A stretch of 64,000 nucleotides of DNA from Clostridiales bacterium (GCA_021736985.1 JAIPEW010000001.1:1-64000); one strand, 5' to 3'. Positions 35,271 through 44,398 are shown, counted from the stretch's first letter. A program made the numbers and translations. The notes: generated by a model not told the origin, from the sequence alone.

Positions 35271-35720
35271 ATGCGGGCAGTAATCCAGAGGGTAACCCGT
35301 AGTTCTGTTCAAATTGAAGGAGAAACTGTTTCTTCAATTGGTCCCGGTGCAGTCATATTGTTGGGAGTAGGGGACGGGGATACTGCAAAAGATGCAGAAT
35401 ACCTGGCAGAAAAGATTGCAAAACTGCGCATTTTTAGCGATGAAAGCGGAAAAATGAATTTGTCTCTGCTAGATACGGGAAATGAAGTGCTTGTTGTTTC
35501 CCAATTTACCTTGTATGCTGACTGCCGTAAAGGCAGGCGCCCGGGCTTTGACAAAGCTGCACCACCGGATGAAGGAGAAGAATATTACAAGGTATTTACA
35601 AATAAATTAAAAGATCACGGTGTAGCTGTTTTTACAGGGGTATTTCGTGCACACATGACCGTGGAAATTATAAATGACGGTCCGGTGACACTACTGCTTG
35701 ACAGCAGCAAACAGTTTTGA
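35271..35720 (+). CDS. dtd: D-aminoacyl-tRNA deacylase
   Basis: Removes D-amino acids (and glycine) mischarged on tRNA. 149 residues with the active-site strands [11 protein letters not shown] (near residue 77) and the C-terminal [11 protein letters not shown] holding the Gly-cisPro-like motif. It overlaps in transcription with relA (30-nt gap), and the next gene follows within 16 nt. Confidence 0.97.
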   Translation: MRAVIQRVTRSSVQIEGETVSSIGPGAVILLGVGDGDTAKDAEYLAEKIAKLRIFSDESGKMNLSLLDTGNEVLVVSQFTLYADCRKGRRPGFDKAAPPDEGEEYYKVFTNKLKDHGVAVFTGVFRAHMTVEIINDGPVTLLLDSSKQF

Positions 35721-35735
35721 TTGGAGGTATATTTG

Positions 35736-36356
35736 ATGATTTTAGAAAGAATGTCTGTTGGTCCTATGGAGTCTAATTGTTATATTATCGGGTGTGAAGA
35801 AACAAAAGAGGTAGCTGTGATAGATCCAGGTGATGAAGAGGAACGAATTATCGATTGCATAAAGCAGCTGGAAGTTAAGTGCAGTAAAATAATCTTAACT
35901 CACGGGCATGTAGATCATATAGGTGCACTGGAAAAAGTGCAGCAGGCTACTGGTGCAAAGGTTTATATTCATGAAGATGATGCTGAAATGTTAAAAGACC
36001 CTTCTAAAAACCTTTCTCAATTCATGGGTTTTGATATAAGGTATGATGGGGTAGATTTTCTACTTAAGGATACAGAAAAGATTAGTGTTGGAAATATAGA
36101 CCTGGAAGTAATTCATACACCGGGACACACGCCCGGTGGAATATGCCTTAAGGTTGGAGAAACATTAATTACCGGTGATACCCTGTTTGCAGGATCGGTT
36201 GGACGTTCAGATTTCCCCGGTGGCAATCATAATACCTTGATACAATCAATAAAAACTAAGCTGCTGCATTTTTCGGAAAAAACCAGGGTATATCCCGGAC
36301 ACGGCCCGGCATCCAGTATTGAAATGGAAAAACGTTCGAATCCATTTTTAAACTAA
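35736..36356 (+). CDS. MBL-fold metallohydrolase (glyoxalase II-like)
   Basis: 206 residues from ATG 35736 after GGAGGT; the longer frame from TTG 35721 lacks a site. The zinc motif is THGHVDHIGAL (near 55), with further ligands in HTPGHTPGG, ITGDTLF and the final YPGHGP. Proteins of this short type next to dtd/hisS are annotated GloB-like, but the substrate is uncertain. Confidence 0.9.
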   Translation: MILERMSVGPMESNCYIIGCEETKEVAVIDPGDEEERIIDCIKQLEVKCSKIILTHGHVDHIGALEKVQQATGAKVYIHEDDAEMLKDPSKNLSQFMGFDIRYDGVDFLLKDTEKISVGNIDLEVIHTPGHTPGGICLKVGETLITGDTLFAGSVGRSDFPGGNHNTLIQSIKTKLLHFSEKTRVYPGHGPASSIEMEKRSNPFLN

Positions 36357-36437
36357 ACATTATGAGCTTTCCGTTCAGATGGAGTAATCACACCTTTTGG
36401 TGAAAATATCATCTAAAACTAGTTTTTTTTGATTAAG

Positions 36438-36614
36438 TTAATTTTTTTGGGAAAATCCTGAATCATCAAGTGTATCAGTAATTTGTTTGCGGATGCACTT
36501 TAAGTAATCTTGTCTTAATTTGTCTTGTTCATTCTTTTCACCGGGTGTCAGTCCTTCAGACCTTTGTTTTCTGGACAAATAATTTATTCTCTGGATCATT
36601 TCTTTTGTAATCAA
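36438..36614 (-). CDS. DUF896 (YnzC-like) small protein
   Basis: 58 residues on the minus strand, TTG at 36614 with CTGGGGGTGA upstream. The sequence MITKEMIQRINYLSRKQRSE, then EGLTPGEKNEQDKLRQDYL, matches DUF896, a two-helix hairpin family of Firmicutes (B. subtilis YnzC/YozX type) with no settled function. It lies convergent to the MBL gene, and its promoter would face away from the hisS leader. Confidence 0.85.
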   Translation of the reverse strand: MITKEMIQRINYLSRKQRSEGLTPGEKNEQDKLRQDYLKCIRKQITDTLDDSGFSQKN

Positions 36615-36706
36615 TTTTAGTTCACCCCCAGAACTTCATTATAACATCTTATATATATGGTTAAAAACTTTTTTCTAGTATAATCATAATTGGCAAGCAA
36701 ACAAGC

Positions 36707-36735
36707 TTGACAAGGTAGAAGCTCTAAAATAGAAT
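36707..36735 (+). promoter_or_regulatory. sigma-A promoter of the hisS leader
   Basis: Perfect -35 TTGACA (36707-36712), 17-nt spacer, TAGAAT (36730-36735). The start near 36742 would give a leader of about 450 nt before hisS. Confidence 0.8.
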
Positions 36736-36794
36736 TAATTCGGTTATGTTTAATTCGAAAACTTTCTAAAAGGCTATGTTCAGGGCCGAAAGTG

Positions 36795-36885
36795 TCCAGC
36801 ACTCAGCCCATCTCTGCATAGGAAGGACAGGGGTGAAAGTATATTGCTATTTAACACAGTTTTTTAAAGTGCATTGAGTGCTGGA
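36795..36885 (+). other. 11-bp inverted repeat at the head of the hisS leader
   Basis: TCCAGCACTCA (36795-36805) is complementary to TGAGTGCTGGA (36875-36885), bracketing about 70 nt that has no open frame. It lies inside the transcript but upstream of the recognisable T-box. It could be an extra leader domain. Confidence 0.5.
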
Positions 36886-36889
36886 TTAC

Positions 36890-37155
36890 TCAGCTATCAG
36901 AAAAGTATTATTATACAGAAACTCGTTGACCGGGAAAGTAGATGTAGTATTTTGCTGCAGGGAGGAAAGTCCGCGACTGAAAGTCTTTCCAGTAAAACTA
37001 TATTGAATGACACCCGGGAGTGGCTGGTTGAACTTGTAGTAGATTGGCCCGGTGGCCCCGTTACAGGCCCCTGTGAGCGGGATACTCTGTATCCAATAAG
37101 GGTGGCAACGCGGGAAATACTCTCGTCCCTGTTAAGGGTCGGGAGTTTTGTATTA
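36890..37155 (+). promoter_or_regulatory. T-box leader of hisS
   Basis: The T-box antiterminator core AGGGTGGCAACGCGGG is at 37099-37114. It is followed by a terminator (ACTCTCGTCCCT 37119-37130 with AGGGTCGGGAGT 37135-37146, then T-rich). Upstream, GGGAAAGTAGATG resembles the Stem I start, and GAATGACACCC near 37004 offers a CAC (His) specifier. Uncharged tRNA-His would stabilise antitermination and switch on hisS. Confidence 0.85.
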
Positions 37156-37189
37156 TTTTAAAATAAATAGAAACGAGGTATTGGCATAT

Positions 37190-38464
37190 ATGCTTACTAA
37201 CAGGCCAAGGGGGACAAATGACATTCTTCCGGGGCAGGTTGAAAAATGGCAACTTATAGAAGAGACTATGCGCTGCATCTCTGCGGAGTATAATTACCAG
37301 GAAATTCGCACCCCTATTTTTGAGCATACTGAGTTATTTATTCGCGGTGTAGGCGAGACAACTGATATAGTTGAAAAAGAGATGTATACATTTGTAGACC
37401 GGGGAGAACGCAGTGTCACTCTGAGACCTGAAGGTACTGCCCCGGTTGTCCGGTCTTACCTGGAAAACAGGTTAAATTCCGGGCCCCAGCCGGTTAAGTT
37501 GTATTATACAGGGCCCATGTTTCGTTATGACCGCCCCCAGTCAGGCAGATATCGCCAGTTTCACCAGGTAGGGGTAGAGGCATTTGGATCTCACCACCCG
37601 GCTTTGGATGCCGAAGTAATGTCAATGGCCATGGAGTTTTACAGGCGCATAGGGCTGGTTGACGTGGAACTACATATAAACAGTGTTGGTTGCCCCGAGT
37701 GCCGTCCCCAACTTAAAGAAAAACTTTGTGAATATTTTCGTCCCAGGGAAAGTGATCTATGTTCTAACTGCAGGCAGAGACTGGTTAAAAATCCCCTGCG
37801 AATAATTGACTGCAAAAATCCGGGCTGTCAGGAAATAGCAAAGGATGCTCCTACACCGCTGGATCATCTATGTTCAGATTGCAAAGAGCATTTTGATTCT
37901 GTTTGTGAATACCTGAAGGCGCTGGGTATTCCCTTTGTAATAAACCCCAGGCTTGTAAGGGGACTTGATTACTATACTCATACTGCCTTTGAAATAATGG
38001 CAAAAGGTCTGGGTGCTCAAAGTTCTGTAGGAGGTGGAGGAAGGTATAACCGTCTTATAGAGGAATGCGGCGGACCTTCTATTCCCGGTATAGGTTATGC
38101 CCTCGGAGTAGAGCGTATAATACTGGCGCTTGAACAGCAGGGGGTGGAAACAGCACCTTCCCCGGGGCCCGATGTTTTTGTGGCTATCTTAACACCAGAT
38201 TTAAAGGCAGATGCCTTTAAAATACTTTCTAAACTTCGCAAGAAAGGAATTTCTTCAGACCAGGATTACCTGGGGCGCAGCCTCAAGGCTCAAATGAAAT
38301 ATGCTTCTAAAATAAATGCTAAGTACACAATTATTGTGGGGAACGATGAGTTAGAACGCGAAATGGTAATATTACGTGAAATGGATACCGGTGAACAATC
38401 CGAAGTACCCGTTGAAGATGCAGCTGCAAAAATAAAAGAAAGACTGGCCAGTTGTACAGATTAA
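37190..38464 (+). CDS. hisS: histidyl-tRNA synthetase
   Basis: Class II synthetase, about 424 residues from ATG 37190 (GAGGT upstream; the frame opens earlier at 37148 inside the terminator). Motif 2 region MFRYDRPQSGRYRQFHQVG, the histidine-binding VRGLDYYTHTAFE and GIGYALGVERI, and the C-terminal anticodon domain are present. A four-cysteine patch (CRPQ...CSNC...CKNPGC...CSDC) between 185 and 260 could bind zinc, as in some Clostridia. Controlled by the T-box in front. Confidence 0.97.
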   Translation: MLTNRPRGTNDILPGQVEKWQLIEETMRCISAEYNYQEIRTPIFEHTELFIRGVGETTDIVEKEMYTFVDRGERSVTLRPEGTAPVVRSYLENRLNSGPQPVKLYYTGPMFRYDRPQSGRYRQFHQVGVEAFGSHHPALDAEVMSMAMEFYRRIGLVDVELHINSVGCPECRPQLKEKLCEYFRPRESDLCSNCRQRLVKNPLRIIDCKNPGCQEIAKDAPTPLDHLCSDCKEHFDSVCEYLKALGIPFVINPRLVRGLDYYTHTAFEIMAKGLGAQSSVGGGGRYNRLIEECGGPSIPGIGYALGVERIILALEQQGVETAPSPGPDVFVAILTPDLKADAFKILSKLRKKGISSDQDYLGRSLKAQMKYASKINAKYTIIVGNDELEREMVILREMDTGEQSEVPVEDAAAKIKERLASCTD

Positions 38465-38488
38465 TTCATAAAGAGGGAGGTTAATAAA

Positions 38489-40294
38489 TTGCCGGAATCA
38501 ATGCAGAATTGGAAAAGGACCGTTTACTGCGGCGACTTAAATAAAGACAATATTAGTGAAACAGTTGTTTTGACAGGTTGGGTAGATACGCGCAGAGATC
38601 ATGGCGGCTTAATATTTATTGATTTGCGAGATCGCACTGGAATAGTTCAAGTAGTTATTAGTCCTGATACCGTGCCAGAAGCTTTCAGTAAGGCCGAGGG
38701 AGTGCGCTCGGAATATGTGCTTGCAGTCACCGGTAACGTGGGAAAAAGGCCCGAGGGAAGCGAGAATCCCAATATAAACACCGGTGATGTAGAAATAATC
38801 ACCAGCGAATTAAAAGTATTAAACAGGGCTAAAACTACACCTATTAGTATAGAAGATAATATAAATGCTGATGAAAACATACGCTTGCGCTATCGCTACC
38901 TGGATTTAAGACGGCCGGAGATGCAAAAAAATCTTATGTTGAGGCACCGGGCTTCCAAGATAATTCGTGATTTTCTTGATGTAAATAACTTTCTGGAAAT
39001 AGAAACTCCCATGCTGACCCGCAGTACTCCGGAAGGTGCAAGAGATTACCTGGTACCCAGCAGGCTGCATACAGGAAATTTTTATGCACTGCCCCAATCA
39101 CCGCAAATATTTAAACAATTATTAATGGTTTCCGGTGTTGACCGCTATTTTCAAATAGTTCGCTGTTTTAGAGATGAAGACTTGAGGTCGGACAGGCAGC
39201 CCGAATTTACACAGGTAGATCTCGAAATGTCATTTGTTGATGAAGATGATATTATGTCTCTCATGGAAAAAATGATAGCCCGCCTGTGCAGTGAAACAAT
39301 AGATGTGCAGGTTGACCAGCCTTTTCAACGGCTTTCTTATTACGAAGCTATGGAACGCTACGGGTCGGATAAACCTGATACCCGTTTTGGAATGGAACTG
39401 GTAGATATAGGGGATATTGCAGAAAAGTGTGAGTTTAAAGTATTTAATTCTGTCACGAGCGGCGGCGGCAAAGTGAAAGGGATAAAAGCCCCCGGGTGTG
39501 CCAGTTTTAGCCGCAAAGAGATAGATGATCTTACAGAATTTGCTGCTATTTATAAGGCTAGGGGACTGGCTTATTTTATAGTTACTGAGAGTGGTGTAAA
39601 ATCTCCAATTGCCAAGTTCTTTAAAGAAGACGAGATAAATATTCTGTTAGAACGCTTTGAGGCCGGGCCCGGAGATTTGCTGCTTTTTGTAGCGGACAAG
39701 CCCAAAATAGTTTATAGTGCACTGGGTGCATTGAGGCTGCATCTTGCCGAGATGCTTGATTTGATACCTTATAATAAGTATAACTTCCTCTGGGTATCGG
39801 ATTTTCCACTGCTGGAGTATGATGAAGAAGAAAGGCGCTGGGTAGCTATGCACCATCCCTTTACTTCGCCCAGAGAAGAAGATATTGAACTGCTGGAATC
39901 TGATCCGGGGAAAGTTCGGGCCCGGGCATACGACCTTGTTTTTAACGGTGTTGAAGCCGGCGGCGGCAGCGTGCGCATTCATAACCGCGATGTACAGGAA
40001 AAGATGTTTTCTGCTATCGGGCTCAGTGAAGAAGAAGCCCGGGAAAAGTTCGGGTTTATGCTGGATGCTTTTGATTATGGAACTCCACCTCACGGAGGTA
40101 TTGCTTTTGGTCTGGACAGGCTTCTAATGCTTTTAGCCGGCAAAAAAACCATAAGGGATGTTATCCCTTTTCCAAAGACACAGAGCGGCACGGACTTAAT
40201 GATGTCTTCTCCCGGCTCTGTTGACCCGGCACAGTTACAAGAACTGCATATAAAAATTGCAGGAAAAAATAGTAAAAACAAAACCCGGGTATAA
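38489..40294 (+). CDS. aspS: aspartyl-tRNA synthetase
   Basis: 601 residues, the bacterial type with N-terminal OB anticodon domain (VVLTGWVDTRRDHGGLIFID), class II core (RYLDLRRPEMQ, FRDEDLRSDRQPEFTQVD), the bacterial GAD insertion (290-410) and C-terminal motif 3 GIAFGLDRLLMLL. The TTG start has AGAGGGAGG. Whether it is discriminating or charges tRNA-Asn as well cannot be judged here because gatCAB lies outside the window. 24 nt after hisS. Confidence 0.97.
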   Translation: MPESMQNWKRTVYCGDLNKDNISETVVLTGWVDTRRDHGGLIFIDLRDRTGIVQVVISPDTVPEAFSKAEGVRSEYVLAVTGNVGKRPEGSENPNINTGDVEIITSELKVLNRAKTTPISIEDNINADENIRLRYRYLDLRRPEMQKNLMLRHRASKIIRDFLDVNNFLEIETPMLTRSTPEGARDYLVPSRLHTGNFYALPQSPQIFKQLLMVSGVDRYFQIVRCFRDEDLRSDRQPEFTQVDLEMSFVDEDDIMSLMEKMIARLCSETIDVQVDQPFQRLSYYEAMERYGSDKPDTRFGMELVDIGDIAEKCEFKVFNSVTSGGGKVKGIKAPGCASFSRKEIDDLTEFAAIYKARGLAYFIVTESGVKSPIAKFFKEDEINILLERFEAGPGDLLLFVADKPKIVYSALGALRLHLAEMLDLIPYNKYNFLWVSDFPLLEYDEEERRWVAMHHPFTSPREEDIELLESDPGKVRARAYDLVFNGVEAGGGSVRIHNRDVQEKMFSAIGLSEEEAREKFGFMLDAFDYGTPPHGGIAFGLDRLLMLLAGKKTIRDVIPFPKTQSGTDLMMSSPGSVDPAQLQELHIKIAGKNSKNKTRV

Positions 40295-40360
40295 CTTTTT
40301 AATTTTCTTGCTTTTACGGCGTGGTTTGTGTTAATATTAACTTAACAATTTAAAGACAGT

Positions 40361-40538
40361 ACCCTGCGGTGTACGTGATTGCCTTATAGTTCTGATCCAA
40401 CACTATGTAAAAGGGAGCTTGACTCTGCTTGTGGCTTGCACGCCGTTTTTATAAGACGGACACAAAAAGCAGGCAGGAGGGCACCCACCTGTCAGGACGG
40501 GGTTCATGAACCTTGGAGGAGCACGGCACGTGTGGGGT
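40361..40538 (+). ncRNA. ssrS: 6S RNA
   Basis: About 178 nt with the long closing stem (ACCCTGCGGTGTACGTG at 40361 with CACGGCACGTGTGGGGT at 40522), a large central bubble, and internal segments GGGAGCTTGACTCTGCTTGT / GGCAGGAGGGCACCCACCTG typical of Firmicutes 6S. It lies next to aspS, as bsrA does in B. subtilis, and is followed by a strong terminator. It would bind sigma-A RNA polymerase in stationary phase. Confidence 0.85.
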
Positions 40539-40555
40539 ATGAACTTAAATGTATT

Positions 40556-40586
40556 TAAAAAAACCCACCTGTACAGGTGGGTTTTT
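40556..40586 (+). terminator. rho-independent terminator after 6S RNA
   Basis: An A-run, the perfect palindrome ACCCACCTGTACAGGTGGGT, then five T. Confidence 0.9.
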
Positions 40587-40627
40587 CATTACACGTACTG
40601 TTCGTGTATAAGGGACATTATATTATA

Positions 40628-40657
40628 TTGACAAATTCTTTAAATTGATATTATAAT
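40628..40657 (+). promoter_or_regulatory. sigma-A promoter of trxA
   Basis: TTGACA (40628-40633), 18-nt spacer, TATAAT (40652-40657). Confidence 0.75.
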
Positions 40658-40722
40658 AATTTAAAAGTTAGGGTACATAAACCTTGATTATCATAGCAAG
40701 CAATAGAAAGGAGAGGAAATCC

Positions 40723-41052
40723 TTGGCCAGTGAAAACATCAAACAATTAAGTGTAGATACGTTTAAATCTTTGGTGGAAAATACTAGCGAGCCAGTACTA
40801 GTTGATTTTTGGGCTGAATGGTGTGGGCCTTGTAAGATGATTGCTCCTGTATTAGAAGAGATTGCAAATGAAAACAGCGAAAATGTGGTTATCGGTAAAG
40901 TGAACGTTGATGAAAATAAAAGTATTGCAGAAGAGTATAAAGTAGTAAGTATACCGACCTTAATGTTTTTTAAGGATGGACAAGAAGTAGAACGTGTTAT
41001 CGGATTTAAGACCAAGAAAGAACTGCAGGAACTGCTGGATAAATACAAATAA
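40723..41052 (+). CDS. trxA: thioredoxin
   Basis: 109 residues from TTG 40723 behind GAAAGGAGAGG; the frame's upstream ATG at 40684 has no site. The redox motif WCGPC is at residues 33-37 and the cis-proline in VSIPTLMFF. General protein-disulfide reductant. Monocistronic, with its own promoter and terminator. Confidence 0.96.
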   Translation: MASENIKQLSVDTFKSLVENTSEPVLVDFWAEWCGPCKMIAPVLEEIANENSENVVIGKVNVDENKSIAEEYKVVSIPTLMFFKDGQEVERVIGFKTKKELQELLDKYK

Positions 41053-41091
41053 TAAAAAAAAAGAACACGCTGCGGCGTGTTCTTTTTTTTT
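41053..41091. terminator. terminator between trxA and rrf2 gene
   Basis: AAGAACACGC pairs with GCGTGTTCTT between an A-run and a T-run; it works in both directions. Confidence 0.9.
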
Positions 41092-41097
41092 ATTATT

Positions 41098-41157
41098 AAA
41101 TTCCTATTAAAACAGTAGGAATTTAATTGACAACTATGATTATACTGTGCTAGTATA
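41098..41157 (+). promoter_or_regulatory. Rrf2/IscR operator candidate and promoter
   Basis: The inverted repeat AAATTCCTATT-N5-AGTAGGAATTT (41098-41124) stands directly before TTGACA (41128-41133), with TAGTAT at about 41152-41157 as -10. This is where an Rrf2 repressor would autoregulate the isc operon. Confidence 0.6.
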
Positions 41158-41209
41158 TGAAAATATAAAACCTAGTATTTCAGTCGGAATTAGGAGGGTG
41201 GTATTAAGG

Positions 41210-41659
41210 TTGAAACTTTCCACTCGAGGACATTACGGCCTTAAAGCTATGTATGATTTAGCATTAAATTATAATAATAATCCTGTACCCCTGAAAAGTA
41301 TTGCCAGGCGCCAGAACCTGTCAAACAATTACCTGGAACAGTTAGTTGCTATGCTGCGGAAAAATGGTCTGGTTCGAGGAGTAAGGGGTGCACAGGGTGG
41401 ATACGTGCTTACTAAAGATCCAGCAGATATTACAGTAGGAGAAATTATAAGAACGCTGGAGGGCCCTATTGCCCCTATAAATTGCGTAAGTGAGGTTAGA
41501 ACAAATACATGTCAACAATGTAATTACTGTATCATTCATATATTATGGGCACAAGTGAGAGATAGTATAGCAGAGGTGTTGGATTCTACCACCCTTGCTG
41601 ATATGTGTCATGATACCGGTAAGATTCAAGATATTACTGGGACTATACAAGAAGTTTAA
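41210..41659 (+). CDS. iscR: Rrf2-family regulator (IscR-like)
   Basis: 149 residues from TTG 41210 after TAGGAGGGTGG. The N-terminal winged HTH is typical (LSTRGHYGLKAMYDLAL, NNYLEQLVAMLRKNGLVRG, GAQGGYVL). Three cysteines in CVSEVRTNTCQQCNYC match the position of the IscR Fe-S ligands, spaced slightly differently from E. coli. It heads iscS-iscU-mnmA, so it probably senses Fe-S demand. Confidence 0.88.
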   Translation: MKLSTRGHYGLKAMYDLALNYNNNPVPLKSIARRQNLSNNYLEQLVAMLRKNGLVRGVRGAQGGYVLTKDPADITVGEIIRTLEGPIAPINCVSEVRTNTCQQCNYCIIHILWAQVRDSIAEVLDSTTLADMCHDTGKIQDITGTIQEV

Positions 41660-41672
41660 GGAGGAATAGCAG

Positions 41673-42884
41673 TTGCGCAGAGTTTATTTAGATCATAGTG
41701 CTACAACACCTGTATGTCCAGAAGTAGCAGAAGAGATGTATAAATATATAACAGGTAACTATGGTAATCCTACGAGCGTTCATTATTATGGTCGCCAGGT
41801 AAGAAATGCAGTAGAAGAAGCGAGGGAGAAAGTAGCTGCTTCTATTGGCGCAAATGCAAAGGAGATTGTATTTACCAGCGGCGGCACCGAATCGGATAAT
41901 ATGGCTGTACACGGAATAGTTTATACTAATAAAAACAAAGGTAATCATATAATAACATCTGCCGTAGAGCATCATGCAGTATTAAACATGGTACAAGCAT
42001 TAGAAAAAGAAGGTTTTGATATAACTGTTTTGCCTGTAGATCAATACGGCATGGTAAATCCTGAAGATGTTCGTAATGCTATTACTGGTAACACCATATT
42101 AGTAAGTATAATGCATGCAAATAATGAGATAGGCACAATACAGCCTGTTGAAGAAATAAGCAAAATTACCCGGGAGCACGGAATCCCTTTTCATATTGAT
42201 GCAGTGCAAAGTTTTGGTAAAATCCCCGTAAACGTTGATGACCTGGGAGCGGATCTACTAACTATCAGCGGGCATAAAGTATATGCGCCTAAAGGAATTG
42301 GAGCTTTATATGTACGCAAGGGGACTCGTTGGAAACAGACGCTTTTTCACGGCGGGGCCCAGGAACGGTTGCGCCGTGCAGGTACGGAAAATGTTCCGGG
42401 AATTATAGCCATGGGGAAAGCTTGTGAACTGGCTGTAGCTGATCTGCAGGAAGAGTCTGATCACCTTAGAAAGTTAAGAGATGCTGTAATTGAAAAAGTT
42501 TTAAATAAAATTGAGCATGTAAGACTAACAGGGCATCCTGCTGAGCGCATTCCGGGGCACGCGAGTTTTTGCTTTGAATTCATAGAAGGAGAATCTATGC
42601 TTTTAAGCCTGGACATGAAAGGAATCGCTGCTTCCAGCGGATCTGCATGTACATCTGGTTCACTGGAACCCTCGCATGTGCTGCTGGCAACTGGTATTCC
42701 TCACGAAGTTGCTCATGGTTCAATAAGGACAAGTTTTGGTAAAGATAATACTCTTGATGATGTTGAATATTTTGTTGAAACTATGCAGTCCATCGTAGAA
42801 AGACTTCGTTCTATGTCTCCAATAGACCAGGATTTTGATAGTACATGTGCAAGTTGCAAAGAAGGCAAAAGCTGTCATGCGTAA
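41673..42884 (+). CDS. iscS: cysteine desulfurase (NifS/IscS)
   Basis: PLP enzyme that supplies persulfide sulfur for Fe-S clusters and tRNA thiolation. PLP lysine Lys202 in SGHKVYAPKG, His100 in SAVEHHAV, and the mobile-loop Cys326 in SSGSACTSGS are all present. A cysteine-rich tail (CASCKEGKSC) is common in clostridial NifS. The TTG start follows AAGGAGG. 403 residues. Confidence 0.96.
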   Translation: MRRVYLDHSATTPVCPEVAEEMYKYITGNYGNPTSVHYYGRQVRNAVEEAREKVAASIGANAKEIVFTSGGTESDNMAVHGIVYTNKNKGNHIITSAVEHHAVLNMVQALEKEGFDITVLPVDQYGMVNPEDVRNAITGNTILVSIMHANNEIGTIQPVEEISKITREHGIPFHIDAVQSFGKIPVNVDDLGADLLTISGHKVYAPKGIGALYVRKGTRWKQTLFHGGAQERLRRAGTENVPGIIAMGKACELAVADLQEESDHLRKLRDAVIEKVLNKIEHVRLTGHPAERIPGHASFCFEFIEGESMLLSLDMKGIAASSGSACTSGSLEPSHVLLATGIPHEVAHGSIRTSFGKDNTLDDVEYFVETMQSIVERLRSMSPIDQDFDSTCASCKEGKSCHA

Positions 42885-42917
42885 AAATACATTTTAATGC
42901 AGGGTAGGGGGAATATT

Positions 42918-43301
42918 ATGTATACTGAAAAGGTAATGGATCATTTCGAAAATCCCAGGAATGTAGGCGAGCTAAGTAATGCTGACGGAATTGGCCAGGT
43001 GGGAAATCCTACTTGTGGAGATATAATGAAGATATTTATTAAAGTAGATGGGGACGGAGGCGAACGCATCAGCGATATCAAGTTTAAGACATTTGGATGT
43101 GGTGCTGCTATTGCTACCAGCAGTATGGTTACTGAACTTGTTAAAGGGAAGACTATAGACGAGGCATTGAGTATTAGCAATAAAACTGTTGCGGAGGCTC
43201 TTGACGGTTTACCGCCTCAAAAAATGCACTGTTCTAACCTGGCAGCAGATGCACTGCATACAGCTATTAAAGATTATAAAGATAAAAAGTACGCAGAATA
43301 A
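42918..43301 (+). CDS. iscU: Fe-S scaffold protein (NifU/IscU)
   Basis: 127 residues from ATG 42918 with GTAGGGGG upstream. Three ligand cysteines are visible in GNPTCGD, FGCGAA and MHCSNL. Receives sulfur from IscS next door and hands clusters on. It is followed 20 nt later by mnmA. Confidence 0.96.
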   Translation: MYTEKVMDHFENPRNVGELSNADGIGQVGNPTCGDIMKIFIKVDGDGGERISDIKFKTFGCGAAIATSSMVTELVKGKTIDEALSISNKTVAEALDGLPPQKMHCSNLAADALHTAIKDYKDKKYAE

Positions 43302-43321
43302 ATTATTGCAGGTGGGTAGTT

Positions 43322-44371
43322 GTGAAAAGCAAAAAAGTTGCAGTTGCCATTAGCGGCGGGGTAGACAGTTCTTTAACCGCCGCTCTTTTATTAGAACAAG
43401 GTTATGAAATATTTGGAGTTACAATGCAGCTCATGGATTCTCAAGGATCAGTTGAAGATGCCCGCTCAGTAGCGGAATCACTGGATATACCTTTTTATGT
43501 CTTTGATTTATCCCCTGTTTTTGAAAAAGAAGTAATTAATAATTTTGTAAAAGAATATGTAAGCGGCCGTACTCCAAACCCTTGTATATTGTGTAATAAG
43601 AAAATAAAGTTTCAATCATTATTGAATAGTGCGCTGGAAATGGGCGCTGATTACCTGGCAACGGGACATTATGCACGCCTTTCTTTTGATGAAAAAATTA
43701 ATCGTCATGTTATAAAAAAAGCTTATGATCAGAAGAAAAACCAGACGTATTTTCTTTATAACATGAACCAGAGTCAAATTGCCAGCACCCTTATGCCCCT
43801 GGGCGAATATACAAAAGAAGAAGTGCGCGATATGGCCTGGGAGCGGGATATCAAAACGTCTCAAAAGCCCGAAAGCCAGGAAATATGCTTTATAGCTAAC
43901 AATGATTATCACAGCTTTATTAGAAAACACACAGTTGATAATATAAAGCCCGGCCCTTTTTTAGATTTAGAAGGGAACATATTGGGACAGCACAAAGGTA
44001 TTCCTTTTTATACAATTGGACAGAGAAGGGGATTGGGCCTTTCAATGGGCCAGAGGGTATATGTGGTAGATATTGATATTGCAAGGAATGCCGTGATAAT
44101 TGGTCCCTGTGAAGCACTGGACTGCAGTGAATTGACAGCTCAAGATAATAATTTTATTCTTTTTGATAAACTTGAGAAAAAGATGGAAGTGTTTGCACAG
44201 ATACGTTACAATGCTCCTCCAGTTCCGGCAGTGCTTAGCCCGGGTAATAATGATAGTATACGGGTGCGGTTTTCAATCCCTCAGAAGGCAGTTGCCCCGG
44301 GCCAGTCGGTAGTTTATTATTCCGGAGATGTTTTGCTGGGTGGAGGTACAATAATAAAACGTACCGGGTAA
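43322..44371 (+). CDS. mnmA: tRNA-specific 2-thiouridylase
   Basis: 349 residues. The ATP PP-loop SGGVDSS is at 10-16, the catalytic cysteines in NPCILCN and EICFI, and the C-terminal beta-barrel ends with YYSGDVLLGGG. It thiolates U34 of Lys/Glu/Gln tRNAs with sulfur from IscS, so its place in the isc operon is logical. A terminator follows at once. Confidence 0.96.
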   Translation: MKSKKVAVAISGGVDSSLTAALLLEQGYEIFGVTMQLMDSQGSVEDARSVAESLDIPFYVFDLSPVFEKEVINNFVKEYVSGRTPNPCILCNKKIKFQSLLNSALEMGADYLATGHYARLSFDEKINRHVIKKAYDQKKNQTYFLYNMNQSQIASTLMPLGEYTKEEVRDMAWERDIKTSQKPESQEICFIANNDYHSFIRKHTVDNIKPGPFLDLEGNILGQHKGIPFYTIGQRRGLGLSMGQRVYVVDIDIARNAVIIGPCEALDCSELTAQDNNFILFDKLEKKMEVFAQIRYNAPPVPAVLSPGNNDSIRVRFSIPQKAVAPGQSVVYYSGDVLLGGGTIIKRTG

Positions 44372-44398
44372 TGCACAGTGTTAAACTGTGCATTTTTT
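44370..44398 (+). terminator. rho-independent terminator after mnmA
   Basis: AATGCACAGT and ACTGTGCATT arms with GTTAA loop, then a T-run. Its left arm begins at the stop codon. Confidence 0.85.

Noticed and set aside
36617-36802. Minus-strand ORF of 61 codons upstream of hisS
   Set aside because: No ribosome site or family resemblance; it overlaps the hisS promoter. The real minus-strand gene here is the DUF896 frame at 36438-36614.
36962-36972. GAGGAAAGTCC, the conserved start of RNase P RNA
   Set aside because: The rest of RNase P RNA (about 350 nt and the ACAGAA tail) is absent; the block lies inside the hisS T-box leader and is probably chance.
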